Shown: piece by piece, positions 37,629-45,629 of the stretch | How the letters are laid out: each line of letters starts with the position of its first letter | How positions within the stretch are numbered: the first letter of the stretch is position 1 | DNA from: Flavisphingopyxis soli | GTDB taxonomy: Bacteria > Pseudomonadota > Alphaproteobacteria > Sphingomonadales > Sphingomonadaceae | DNA: 64,000 nucleotides | Direction of reading: 5' to 3' | NCBI RefSeq assembly: GCF_007995095.1 | Contig: NZ_VOPY01000001.1 | Location: 769,001 to 833,000, forward strand | The notes under the pieces: generated by a model | The model's input: the letters and a program-made list of their open reading frames with translations, nothing else | Databases searched by the model: none | What the model was told of the DNA's origin: nothing | Position numbers and translations under genes: made by a program

Positions 37629-39479
37629 TTAGGCGCCGCCGCCCGCGGCGATCCAGTCGTCGACCTTCTTTTCGAGCACGGGCAGCGGCAGTGCGCCGGT
37701 GCCGAGGATCTGGGCGTGGAAATCGCGGATGTCGAACTTGGCACCGAGCGCCTTTTGCGCCTTGTCCTTGAGCCGCAGGATCGAGAGTGCGCCGATCTTG
37801 TAGGCCAGCGCCTGGCTCGGGATCGCGATATAGCGTTCGACCTCGGCAGTGGCGTCGGTTTTGCCCATCGGCGAATTGTCGATCATGTACTGGATCGCCT
37901 GATCGCGCGTCCAGCCGTCGGCGTGGATGCCGGTATCGACGACCAGGCGCATCGCGCGCAGCATTTCGTCCGACAGCGTCCCCATGTGCTGATAGGGATC
38001 CTTGTAGAGCCCCATCGGATAGCCGAGCGTTTCGGAATAGAGCGCCCAGCCCTCGACATAGGCGGTGTTGCCGCCGAAGCGCATGAACGCCGGAAGCGCC
38101 TCGTTTTCCTGCGCCAGGCTGATCTGGAAATGGTGGCCGGGCTCACCCTCGTGGAGGAACAATGTAGTGTTGCCCATGACATTGCGGCTCGGCAGGTCAT
38201 AGGCGTTGAAATAGAACACGCCGGGGCGCGATCCGTCGGGCGTGCCCGGTTCATAGCTGCCGCCGGCTTCGAATTTCTCGCGAAATTCGGGATAGGGGCG
38301 AATTTCGAGGCCCGCCTTGGGGACGAGCGAGAAATAGGTCGGGATCTTGGCCTCGACGACCTTGCCGATGCGGTAATAATCCTGCGTCAGTTCGTCGCGC
38401 GTCTTGGGCTGGAGCTTGGGATCGTCACGCAGCGCCTGGAAGAACTGCTTGAGCGTGCCCTTGTAGCCGACCTCGGCCTGGATCTTTTCCATTTCGCCGG
38501 TGATCCGCTTGACCTCGCTGAGGCCAAGATTGTGGATATAATCGGCGGTCAGCGGCAGCGTCGTGGTCGATTCGATCAGCTGCTTGTAGAGCTCGGGTCC
38601 GCCCTTCATGTATTTGAGGCCGACGCCCTCGCGCGCCTGGGCAAGATACTCGTCGCGCAGGAAATCGCGCAGCCGGGTCAGCGCGGGATAGATGTCGTTG
38701 GTAATGCTGGCGCGATAGGCGGCGGTCAGCCGCGCCTTGTCGGCAGCCGAAAAATCATCGGGGAATTGCGTCATCGGCCCCCAATAGGGCGATTCCTCGA
38801 CGGGCATCTTGAGCTGGGTATCGAGCTGGTCGATGACATTGCGGATCGTCAGCTTGGTCTCGACGACGCCCGATGCCTCGCCCTGTTTGAAGCGCGCGAT
38901 CGAACGGTCGACAATCCTGACGAAATCGGCGTTGCGCTTGAGGCTGTTGTCGTAGTCGACGAGCGTCTTGAACGGCGCTGCGCCCTTGCCGCTGGCAAAG
39001 GTCGGATAGAAGGTGTGCAGGCCGAAAAAGTGGTTGATCGGCCGCACGTCGGTCAGCGCGAGGATTTCGGGGGTGAGGCCCTTGAGCGCCTCGTCCTGGT
39101 TATATTTATAGACGTCATAGACAATCTTGTCGGTCGGATCGAGCTTGGCCCGGTCGATCGTCGCGAGCTGTTTGAGATTGTCCTGCGCCGCGCTGCGTTC
39201 GGCATCGTTATAGGCATCGGTGTAGAAGTCGCCGAGCCGGTCGGCATAGCGCAGGTCGCCGCGAAATAATGCGCTCATCGGGTTGCGCTTGAGGTTCGCC
39301 TCATCATCGGCGGCGAAGATCGCGAACATCCGGTCGTGTTCGGACTGCGCCGATTGCGCCGCAGTTACCGCAGTGCTGGTTTGCGCGGCGACGCCAGTGC
39401 CCGCCATCGGTTCGGTCGTCGCGCAGGCGGCGAGCGGGAGCATGAGCGCGAGGATCGAGGTAGAACGGAGCAGGGTCAT
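37629..39479 (-). CDS. DUF885 family lipoprotein, putative metallopeptidase
   Basis: 616 aa from ATG 39479. Lipoprotein signal MTLLRSTSILALMLPLAAC with lipobox Cys at residue 19, so it is anchored in the envelope. The DUF885 body follows; the motif FLHEGEPGHHFQ near residue 440-450 resembles a zinc-binding HExxH variant, with a downstream Glu in AYVEGWALYSE. Family members are presumed peptidases. An open frame continues upstream to 39779 but is not family-like. An inverted repeat (39501-39520) lies in the promoter region. Confidence 0.87.
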   Translation of the reverse strand: MTLLRSTSILALMLPLAACATTEPMAGTGVAAQTSTAVTAAQSAQSEHDRMFAIFAADDEANLKRNPMSALFRGDLRYADRLGDFYTDAYNDAERSAAQDNLKQLATIDRAKLDPTDKIVYDVYKYNQDEALKGLTPEILALTDVRPINHFFGLHTFYPTFASGKGAAPFKTLVDYDNSLKRNADFVRIVDRSIARFKQGEASGVVETKLTIRNVIDQLDTQLKMPVEESPYWGPMTQFPDDFSAADKARLTAAYRASITNDIYPALTRLRDFLRDEYLAQAREGVGLKYMKGGPELYKQLIESTTTLPLTADYIHNLGLSEVKRITGEMEKIQAEVGYKGTLKQFFQALRDDPKLQPKTRDELTQDYYRIGKVVEAKIPTYFSLVPKAGLEIRPYPEFREKFEAGGSYEPGTPDGSRPGVFYFNAYDLPSRNVMGNTTLFLHEGEPGHHFQISLAQENEALPAFMRFGGNTAYVEGWALYSETLGYPMGLYKDPYQHMGTLSDEMLRAMRLVVDTGIHADGWTRDQAIQYMIDNSPMGKTDATAEVERYIAIPSQALAYKIGALSILRLKDKAQKALGAKFDIRDFHAQILGTGALPLPVLEKKVDDWIAAGGGA

Positions 39480-39500
39480 GACGGGCCTTTCGAAGCGAAG

Positions 39501-39520
39501 TGTATTGATTGCATAATACA
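39501..39520. promoter_or_regulatory. Inverted repeat, possible operator of the DUF885 gene
   Basis: TGTATTGATTGCATAATACA has 6-bp perfect arms (TGTATT/AATACA) around 8 nt. It lies 21 bp before the start codon at 39479 and is clearly AT-richer than its surroundings. Position and symmetry suggest a binding site for a dimeric repressor overlapping the promoter; the protein is unknown. Confidence 0.45.
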
Positions 39521-39573
39521 GATGGAAGCGTGCGGCAAGGGCGGCCTGGTTTCGCTCTCCCGCCGCTGGTCGA

Positions 39574-40857
39574 TCAGTCGGCGACCTTGCCGCGGACCAT
39601 GACCCAGTCGACATGTTCGAGGTCGCGGATGTCGGCGAGCGGATTGCCGTCGACCGCGATGATGTCGGCGCTGTAGCCGGGCGCGAGGCGACCGATTTCG
39701 CCGTCGAGACCGAGCAGCTTGGCCGCGCCGGTCGTCGCGGTGGCGAGCGTTTCGGCATTCGACAGGCCGCCGAGATCACGCATCAACGCAAATTCACCCG
39801 CGTTGCGGCCATGTTCGTAAACGCCGGCGTCGGTCCCGAAAACGATCGTCACCCCGACATCATGCGCGATGCGCGTCGCCTTGCCGACGACGCCGAGCGT
39901 CATGCGGACCTTTTCGGCAACGGCGGGCGTGTAACGGTCCTGCGCTAGGCCTTCGCGGATGCCCGTATAGGCCATCAGCGTCGGCACGAGGACGGTGCCG
40001 TGCTTCTTCATCTCGCGCAGCGTCGCCTCGCTGGCGAAGGTGCCGTGCTCGATCGAATCGACGCCGGCGCGAGTCGCGGCAAGGATGCCGGCATCGGCAT
40101 GGGCATGCGCCGCGACCTTGACGCCGAGGCTGTGCGCGGTGTCGATGATCGCCTTCATCTCTTCGTCGGTGAACGCCTGGCCGAGGCTCTTGTCGCCCTG
40201 GCTGAGGACGCCGCCGGTGGCGTGGAACTTGATGAGGTCGGCGCCGCGCGCGACCGCTTCGCGTACGCGGGCGGCGCATTGGACCGCGCCGGTACACAGG
40301 TTGGTGAGGTCGAACACTTCGCGCACTTCGGGGCGGAAGCCGGTCGAATCGCCATGACCGCCGATGACCGACAGCGCCGGTCCCGAAGCGAGCATGCGCG
40401 GTCCTTCGACCAGTCCCTCATCGATGCCGCGGCGCAGCGCGAATCCGGTCAGTTTGGCCGAGCCGACGTCGCGGACGGTGGTGAAGCCCGCGCGCAGCGT
40501 GGCGCGGGCGTTCTTGACGCCGACGATCATGTCCCATTCGGGCGGGTCGACCGCCTCGCGCCAATAGTCGCCGCCGGGATCGAAGGTGAGGTGGACGTGC
40601 GCGTCGATCAGTCCGGGCAGCACGGTCTTGTCGCCAAGGTCGACTGTCTTGGCGCCTGCGGGGGCGGGCTGCGTACCATCCGCGATGCTGACGATCCTGC
40701 CGTCGGTCACGGTGATCGTCGCGGGGCCGTCGTAAGATGCGCCGGCATCGCGGACGATATGGCCGGCGTGGATGACGGTGGTGTCGGCCAGCGCCGGCGC
40801 CGCGAGCGCCAGCGATAGTGCGGCGCAGCCATGCGCCAGAAGCTTTCCGATTGTCAT
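39574..40857 (-). CDS. Exported amidohydrolase family protein
   Basis: 427 aa. Signal peptide MTIGKLLAHGCAALSLALAAPALA (cleavage near residue 24; shown in part as LSLALAAPALA). Metal site LIDAHVHLTFD, carboxylated-Lys region DLIKFHATGG, HAHADAGILAA and GTDAGVYEHG. The family includes imidazolonepropionase-like and prolidase-type enzymes (Xaa-Pro or Xaa-Arg dipeptidases of Caulobacter and Sphingomonads); a secreted dipeptidase is the best guess. It lies 94 bp upstream of the DUF885 gene on the same strand, so both may serve peptide use. Confidence 0.85.
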   Translation of the reverse strand: MTIGKLLAHGCAALSLALAAPALADTTVIHAGHIVRDAGASYDGPATITVTDGRIVSIADGTQPAPAGAKTVDLGDKTVLPGLIDAHVHLTFDPGGDYWREAVDPPEWDMIVGVKNARATLRAGFTTVRDVGSAKLTGFALRRGIDEGLVEGPRMLASGPALSVIGGHGDSTGFRPEVREVFDLTNLCTGAVQCAARVREAVARGADLIKFHATGGVLSQGDKSLGQAFTDEEMKAIIDTAHSLGVKVAAHAHADAGILAATRAGVDSIEHGTFASEATLREMKKHGTVLVPTLMAYTGIREGLAQDRYTPAVAEKVRMTLGVVGKATRIAHDVGVTIVFGTDAGVYEHGRNAGEFALMRDLGGLSNAETLATATTGAAKLLGLDGEIGRLAPGYSADIIAVDGNPLADIRDLEHVDWVMVRGKVAD

Positions 40858-40932
40858 GCGAATCGTCCCCCTGTTCGTGATCGCGGCGAACCTGCAACCG
40901 ACACCGGGGCGATGCAAGCCGCGATACGAAAA

Positions 40933-40958
40933 CGGGCCGGAAAGTCTCCTTTCCGGCC
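40933..40958 (-). terminator. Intrinsic terminator of the RcnB-like gene
   Basis: GGGCCGGAAAG/CTTTCCGGCCC, 11 bp perfect stem with a 4-nt loop, followed on the minus strand by GTTTTCG. It lies 27 bp after the stop at 40985 and before the amidohydrolase start. Confidence 0.85.
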
Positions 40959-40984
40959 CGAACGTCGTGCATTGCCGTGAGGCG

Positions 40985-41842
40985 TTACCAGAAGACGCCG
41001 TAGATCACGTCGACGACGCGGCCGCGGCGCGTATCGACGAGCAGCGCGTCGTCGTAATAGCGCACCCAGCGATAGGGGTAGTGCGCGGGCGGTAGGCGGT
41101 ACTGCCACGGATCGTTGATCGTGTAGCGGCTACCGAAGAACAGCGAACCGATCGAAAAGCCGATGTTGAGCCGGCGATAGCGATAGTCGCGATAGGGCGC
41201 GTAATAGCGACCGAGACGATAGGTGCTGCGGTGGTTGTTGCGATAGGTGCGGTAGTCGTAGCGATGGTCGCGACGCCAGTCGCGGCTCCAGTTGCGCTGG
41301 TCGCGACGGCTCTCGGTGCGGCGCGCGTCACGGCGGTCGTCATAGCGACGCGCATCGCGGCGGTCGGCGGTGCGGCGCTGGTCGCGATAGCGGTTGACCG
41401 CGTTTGCACCCGAACGATCGCGGGTCGTGGTGCGCGTGTCCTCGCGTCGGTCCTGGCGATAGTCTTGACCCCTATCCTGACGATCGCCGCGGCGATAATC
41501 GTTCGTCGTCACGCGGGTCTGGGTGGCGCTACGCTGGTCACCGCGCCGTTCGCGGCGAGTGTCCTGCCGATCTTCGCGCCGATCGCTGCGCCGCTCGCGG
41601 CGGGCTTCGGCTGGTGGAGCCTGCGCCGCTTGCTGGCGGGCTTCACCGCGCGATCGCTCGCCGCGCTGGGTGGAGCGCTCGGAGCGGTCGCCGCGCTGTC
41701 CGCGTCGGTCGTCGCGCTGGGTGAGCGCGATGCGGTTGCTGATTTGTGCGCTGATCCCGGTATCGCTTGCCGCATAAGTGGGCACGAGCGGGGTCAACAC
41801 GGTTGCGGCTGCAAGCAGACCGCCAAGCAATTTATAAGCCAT
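40985..41842 (-). CDS. RcnB-family exported protein, Arg/Asp-rich
   Basis: 285 aa from ATG 41842 (ribosome binding site CAGGAGG). Signal peptide MAYKLLGGLLAAATVLTPL...TYA. Residues of about 45-200 are an extraordinary low-complexity tract of RRD, RDRR and QDRR repeats. The C-terminal 50 residues are the RcnB domain: YRLPPAHYPYRWVRYYDDALLV and RRGRVVDVIYGVFW (shown in parts). E. coli RcnB is a small periplasmic protein in nickel/cobalt homeostasis; the long basic-acidic tract is not part of that protein. Metal role here is inference. Confidence 0.82.
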   Translation of the reverse strand: MAYKLLGGLLAAATVLTPLVPTYAASDTGISAQISNRIALTQRDDRRGQRGDRSERSTQRGERSRGEARQQAAQAPPAEARRERRSDRREDRQDTRRERRGDQRSATQTRVTTNDYRRGDRQDRGQDYRQDRREDTRTTTRDRSGANAVNRYRDQRRTADRRDARRYDDRRDARRTESRRDQRNWSRDWRRDHRYDYRTYRNNHRSTYRLGRYYAPYRDYRYRRLNIGFSIGSLFFGSRYTINDPWQYRLPPAHYPYRWVRYYDDALLVDTRRGRVVDVIYGVFW

Positions 41843-41956
41843 CAAGGCCTCCTGTGTTTTCGCTTCCCGGGCGGACACAGTGTCCAGTATCGACATAGTT
41901 AAGCGCGCGTAGATGGACTCGCGGTGAACTGGACCGCTGGTTCGGTGACAGGCCGA

Positions 41957-42496
41957 TCAATGCTCGGGAGTCAGCGCTGGCACCGCGCGTGCGGCATCCT
42001 CGGGCGAGATGCCCGGCGGCGGTGCCGCGGCGATCCGTTCCTCGCCGCGTGCCACGCGTGCGGCAAGCTCGACCGCCTCGTAGACGCGGGGATAGCAGCC
42101 GCAGCGGCACAGGTTGGTGATCTCGCGATCGATGTCGCCGCGCGTCGGATTGGGATTCTTTTTGATCAGGACGGCGATCGCCATGATCATGCCCGGGGTG
42201 CAAAAGCCGCATTGCGGGACCTGTTTTTCGGCAAACGCCTGCTGCACCGGATGGCCACGATCGCGGCTGAGCGCTTCGATGGTGATCACGAAGCGCCCTT
42301 CGACATCGGCCAGGCTGACCTGGCAACTGCGGATCGCCTCGCCGTCGATCATCACGGTACATGCGCCGCAATCGCCGGTGCCGCAGCCGTATTTGGTCCC
42401 CGTCAGGTTCGACGCGTCGCGCAACGCCCACAGCAACGGCGTCGCCGGGTCCATGCGATAATCGACCGGACGGTCGTTGACGGTCAGCGCGGTCAT
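41957..42496 (-). CDS. (2Fe-2S)-binding subunit of a xanthine-oxidase-family enzyme, partner absent
   Basis: 179 aa. Plant-type ferredoxin domain with cysteines in YGCGTGDCGACTVMIDG, then a four-helix domain with CGFCTPGM and CRCGCYPRV: two [2Fe-2S] clusters, as in small subunits of isoquinoline oxidoreductase, CO dehydrogenase and xanthine dehydrogenase. These pass electrons from a large molybdopterin subunit, which is not present on either side here. Start MTALTVNDRPVDY at 42496 lies 4 bp after the aldolase stop, so they are co-transcribed. The C-terminus has an extra tail (ERIAAAPPPGISPEDA). Confidence 0.85.
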   Translation of the reverse strand: MTALTVNDRPVDYRMDPATPLLWALRDASNLTGTKYGCGTGDCGACTVMIDGEAIRSCQVSLADVEGRFVITIEALSRDRGHPVQQAFAEKQVPQCGFCTPGMIMAIAVLIKKNPNPTRGDIDREITNLCRCGCYPRVYEAVELAARVARGEERIAAAPPPGISPEDAARAVPALTPEH

Positions 42497-42500
42497 TGCG

Positions 42501-43277
42501 CTATTCGCGCCAGCTGCTGTCGATCTTGTCGATCCGGCGGACCCAGGCGTCGAAATCGGCGCGGCCGGGTTCGGCGCTCGCCTGCGCCATGAAGATGTCG
42601 CGCTGGTGGACGTCGATGACCTCCTGGCTGACATGGATCGGTGCGCCCATCGACAGCGTCGCGAGCTGGATCTCGCACGCGCGTTGCAGCGCCCAGTATT
42701 GCACGAAGGCGATCGGCAGCGTCATGCCCATGACGACAGGGCCGTGGTTGCGCAGCATCAGGATGCGCTTGTCGCCGAGGTTCTTGAGGAGCCGCTCACC
42801 CTCCTCGTCGCGGACGGTAACGCCTTCGAAATCGTGATAGGCGATCCGGCCGATGAAGTTGCAGGCATAGAAATTGGTCGGCAGCAGCCCCGCCTCGGTC
42901 GCGCAGACCGCCATCGTCGCCGTCGTGTGCGTGTGGATGATTGCGTGCGCGTCGGGCAGGTTGCGATGGAACACCGCGTGCTGGACGAAGCCGGCGCGAT
43001 TGACCGGGTAATCGCTGCCGTCGAGGACGTTGCCGTCGATGTCGACCTTGACCAGGTTCGACGCGGTGACTTCGGAAAACAGCAGGCCGAACGGGTTGAT
43101 CAGGAAGGCGCCGGGCTCATCGGGCAGCTTGACCGTGATGTGGTTGTAGATGCTTTCGGTCCAGCCGAGATGATCGAAGATGCGATAGCAGGCGGCGAGC
43201 TCCTGGCGCGCCTTCCATTCGGCGTCCGACATGTCGGGGCGGGTATCGGCGCGGTCGATTGCAGGGGCGGTGGCCAT
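42501..43277 (-). CDS. Class II aldolase/adducin family protein
   Basis: 258 aa. Zinc site HTHTTATMAVCATE and the late His in LRNHGPVVMG. N-terminal segment ACYRIFDHLGWTESIYNHITVKLP (seen in parts) is typical for the adducin-like group that contains fuculose/ribulose-5-phosphate aldolases but also members of unknown activity. Start ATG 43277 follows AAGGAG. Co-transcribed with the following Fe-S subunit gene. Sugar kinase or isomerase genes are not near, so a sugar pathway is not evident. Confidence 0.85.
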   Translation of the reverse strand: MATAPAIDRADTRPDMSDAEWKARQELAACYRIFDHLGWTESIYNHITVKLPDEPGAFLINPFGLLFSEVTASNLVKVDIDGNVLDGSDYPVNRAGFVQHAVFHRNLPDAHAIIHTHTTATMAVCATEAGLLPTNFYACNFIGRIAYHDFEGVTVRDEEGERLLKNLGDKRILMLRNHGPVVMGMTLPIAFVQYWALQRACEIQLATLSMGAPIHVSQEVIDVHQRDIFMAQASAEPGRADFDAWVRRIDKIDSSWRE

Positions 43278-43374
43278 GGGGAACTCCTTTTCGCTGATCA
43301 CCGGCATAGCGCGGCGCGCGCGCGATTTCGAGCGCTGATGCGCGAGACTGCAGCTCGCGCCTGCGACCGACACG

Positions 43375-43403
43375 AAAAGGGCCGGGGCATGGTTCCCCGG
43401 CCC
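43375..43403 (-). terminator. Intrinsic terminator of the tail-collar genes
   Basis: GGGCCGGGG/CCCCGGCCC, 9-bp perfect stem with a 7-nt loop; on the minus strand it runs into CCCTTTTCG. It follows the stop of the first tail-collar gene (43430) by 27 bp. Confidence 0.85.
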
Positions 43404-43429
43404 ATGTGACCAGCCGTGCCGCAGTCAAC

Positions 43430-44047
43430 CTAGTTGCGCGAGGGGTAGATCCCATACAGCGCGATGCAGGTCCGCATGGTGAGATAGGGCGGGATATTGG
43501 TCTGCGCCTGACCACTGCCGGCATTGGCGTTGACGACGGTCCCGGCGGCCATGTCGTAACCGGCAACCGGCGTCCCCGGCCTGACATAGGTCTTGTCGAG
43601 CGTGACACCGAAAGCCGCGCCGTCGGGTTGCTGGTGATTGGCCAGCACCGGACCCGCAGTCTGGACCGATGCGACATGCGTGTGCTGCGGCATCTGGGCC
43701 ACCGTCATCGTCGTCGTTTCGACACCGCCCGTCTGGCCCAGAGCATAATTGCTCAGCCCTGGGCCCTGTCCCACATGGTTCGCCACGCGCCCGCGCAGGT
43801 CGGGGAGCGCGAAGGTGGTCGTTCCGTTACCGCCATAGGTCGTGCCAAGGAGCGAGAACAGGGCGGAGTTCGATGCGATCGATAACAATTGGCCGCTCGC
43901 CTCTGCCCAGTCCCTCGGGCAGAAGTTGGCTCCAGTGATCATGAGCTGACCTATGAATGCGTCGCTGGCCTGAGCGTGCGCCGGCGCCGTGCCTGCGACC
44001 ATGGCCGCTCCGGCCAGAAGACTAGCCGCCAATTTGCTCATTCTCAT
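43430..44047 (-). CDS. Secreted tail-collar (MdpB-like) protein, copy 1
   Basis: 205 aa. Starts at ATG 44047 (MRMSKLAASLL) after GGAGAAA. Signal peptide ends AGTAPAHA-QA, near residue 26. The phage tail collar domain follows: FCPRDWAEASGQLL, LFSLLGTTYGG, FALPDLRGRV, then TTTMTVAQMPQHTH and a C-terminal block TNIPPYLTMRTC. This domain occurs in phage tail fibres and in the bacterial microcystin-dependent MdpB-type proteins; no other phage gene is here, so the latter is meant. Function unknown; a secreted or surface role is inferred. It is a close paralogue of the next gene. Confidence 0.82.
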   Translation of the reverse strand: MRMSKLAASLLAGAAMVAGTAPAHAQASDAFIGQLMITGANFCPRDWAEASGQLLSIASNSALFSLLGTTYGGNGTTTFALPDLRGRVANHVGQGPGLSNYALGQTGGVETTTMTVAQMPQHTHVASVQTAGPVLANHQQPDGAAFGVTLDKTYVRPGTPVAGYDMAAGTVVNANAGSGQAQTNIPPYLTMRTCIALYGIYPSRN

Positions 44048-44154
44048 CGAATTTCTCCGCGACGTAGGTATTCCTGACATGGATCAGGCCAAGCAATATG
44101 CTTATCGATTGGGAAGCGATGTCCCGGCGCTTGCAAGTCAAGCTCCCGCGGCCA

Positions 44155-44772
44155 CTAGTTGCGCGAAGGAAAGACCCCCTGCGTCGCAACGCAATATCGC
44201 ATGGTGAGATAGGGCGGGATATTGGTCTGCGCCTGACCACTGCCGGCATTGGCGTTGACGACGGTCCCGGCGGCCATGTCGTAACTGGCAACCGGCGTGC
44301 CCGGCCGGACATAGGTGTTATCGGCCGTGACCCCGAAAGCCGCGCCGTCGGCGCGCCGATGGTTGGCCATTACCGGTCCCGCGGTCTGGACCGATGCGAC
44401 ATGCGTGTGCTGCGGCATCTGGGCCACCGTCATCGTCGTCGTTTCGACACCGCCCGTCTGGCCCTGGGTATAATTGCTCAGTCCTGGGCCCTGCCCCAAA
44501 TGGATCGGCACGCGTCCGCGCAGGTCGGGCAGTGCGAAGGTCGTGCGACCGTCACCGCCATAGGTAGTGCCAAAAAGCGAGAACAGGGCGGTGTTGCTGG
44601 CGATCGCCAGCAATTGACCGTTCGCGTCTGCCCAGCCCCGCGGACAAAACGTAAATCCGACCAAGGCAAGCTGACCCAAGAATGGGTCGCTGGCCTGTGC
44701 ATGCGCCGGTGCGGCACCTGCGACCATTGCTGCTCCGGCCAGCAGGCTGGCCCCCAATTTGCTCATTCTCAT
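44155..44772 (-). CDS. Secreted tail-collar (MdpB-like) protein, copy 2
   Basis: 205 aa, exactly the length of copy 1. Starts MRMSKLGASLLAGAAMVAGA with ribosome binding site GGGGAGA. Same signal peptide and domain blocks: CPRGWADANGQLL, GTTYGGDGRTTFALPDLRGR, MTVAQMPQHTHVAS. Divergence is mainly in the segment after the signal peptide and in the middle loop (MANHRRADGAAFGVTADN against LANHQQPDGAAFGVTLDK). The C-terminal third is almost identical at DNA level. Copies lie 107 bp apart in the same direction: a tandem duplication. Confidence 0.82.
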   Translation of the reverse strand: MRMSKLGASLLAGAAMVAGAAPAHAQASDPFLGQLALVGFTFCPRGWADANGQLLAIASNTALFSLFGTTYGGDGRTTFALPDLRGRVPIHLGQGPGLSNYTQGQTGGVETTTMTVAQMPQHTHVASVQTAGPVMANHRRADGAAFGVTADNTYVRPGTPVASYDMAAGTVVNANAGSGQAQTNIPPYLTMRYCVATQGVFPSRN

Positions 44773-45023
44773 CGAATCTCTCCCCAAAATGCAACGCACG
44801 ACGCCCGGATCCCGGGCATTTTGCCCGACATAAAACCATTAACGATGACTTTACTATAGAGAAAACGCGCGAGCCGCAAATAGCGGCATCACGATTATTC
44901 TGCCTGCAGTCGAATATCGCAGATTGCCACGCCGAACCTGGCGCCACCATTGGATGTCGCATGCGGTTTTTATTTCCAAAGAGCGCAAGATTGTTTCTTG
45001 GAACAGGAAGCTGCCCGGTGGTC

Positions 45024-45048
45024 GCGCGATCGCATCGTGCGATCGCGC
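45024..45048. other. Perfect 11-bp inverted repeat in the 518-bp gap before rpsU
   Basis: GCGCGATCGCA, TCG, TGCGATCGCGC: fully symmetric arms with a 3-nt loop, containing two GCGATCGC palindromes. It lies mid-gap (44773-45290) between the tail-collar promoter side and rpsU. No gene was found in the gap. It may be an operator, a bidirectional stop or a repeat element; none can be decided. Confidence 0.5.
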
Positions 45049-45169
45049 AGCCTGTGTTTGGTCATGCCGCATCGGCATGCTCGGCCGCCCCAGACCCGAC
45101 GCGCGCGTTTTTCGCTTGATGCGGCGGGGGGGCGTTGCTAGGAGCGCGGCGGACGGCGCAAACATGTCT

Positions 45170-45199
45170 TTGCGACGAAGCCTTGGCTCGCGCTATAAT
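45170..45199 (+). promoter_or_regulatory. Housekeeping promoter of rpsU
   Basis: TTGCGA at 45170-45175 and TATAAT at 45194-45199, 18 nt apart: a strong sigma-70-type promoter by motif, in a GC-rich context where a chance TATAAT is rare. Leader to the rpsU ATG is about 85 nt. Confidence 0.65.
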
Positions 45200-45290
45200 C
45201 TGCGAGCCATTCGTGCTATCGAGAGTTTATCGATTCGGCCAAACGCCCCTGCGGCGACCGAATTCGCAGTGATTGGAGTGACGGGAATTT

Positions 45291-45494
45291 ATGCAGATCA
45301 TCGTTCGCGATAACAATGTCGACCAAGCCTTGCGCGCGCTCAAGAAGAAGCTGCAGCGTGAAGGCGTGTATCGCGAAATGAAGCTGCGCCGGCACTATGA
45401 GAAGCCGAGCGAAAAGCGCGCCCGTGAAAAGGCCGCCGCGGTTCGCCGCGCGCGCAAGATGGATCGCAAGCGGATGGAACGCGACGGCAGCTAA
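45291..45494 (+). CDS. rpsU: 30S ribosomal protein S21
   Basis: 67 aa, very basic: [20 protein letters not shown] followed by [20 protein letters not shown] and a Lys/Arg-rich tail. Needed for initiation and base-pairing of mRNA with 16S rRNA. Single gene with its own promoter and terminator; not beside dnaG-rpoD as in Enterobacteria. Confidence 0.97.
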   Translation: MQIIVRDNNVDQALRALKKKLQREGVYREMKLRRHYEKPSEKRAREKAAAVRRARKMDRKRMERDGS

Positions 45495-45531
45495 GCCCCG
45501 CGCGACCCCGGATTCACTTCAGCGAATCACC

Positions 45532-45566
45532 AAAAGGGCGTCGGACTTCGGTCCGGCGCCTTTTTC
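45532..45566 (+). terminator. Intrinsic terminator of rpsU
   Basis: AAAAGGGCG-CGGAC, TTCG tetraloop, GTCCGGCGCCTTTTT: long GC stem with one mismatch, stable UUCG loop and a T5 run, 38 bp after the stop. Confidence 0.9.
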
Positions 45567-45629
45567 TTTGCCCGCGCGCGCGCCTCGGGTTAGGAGCGCG
45601 CGCAAGAGTATTTGCCGAAGGAAATCCCA

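Noticed and set aside
37623-39269. Open frame of 548 codons on the plus strand opposite the DUF885 gene
   Set aside because: Antisense shadow without domain; the minus strand encodes a lipoprotein signal and the DUF885 motif.
43430-44772. Prophage remnant suggested by tail-collar domains
   Set aside because: Both proteins have Sec signal peptides, and there are no integrase, capsid, portal or other tail genes around.
44854-45165. 103-codon minus-strand frame in the gap before rpsU
   Set aside because: No ribosome binding site, no hydrophobic or domain pattern, and it spans the 11-bp inverted repeat and the rpsU leader.
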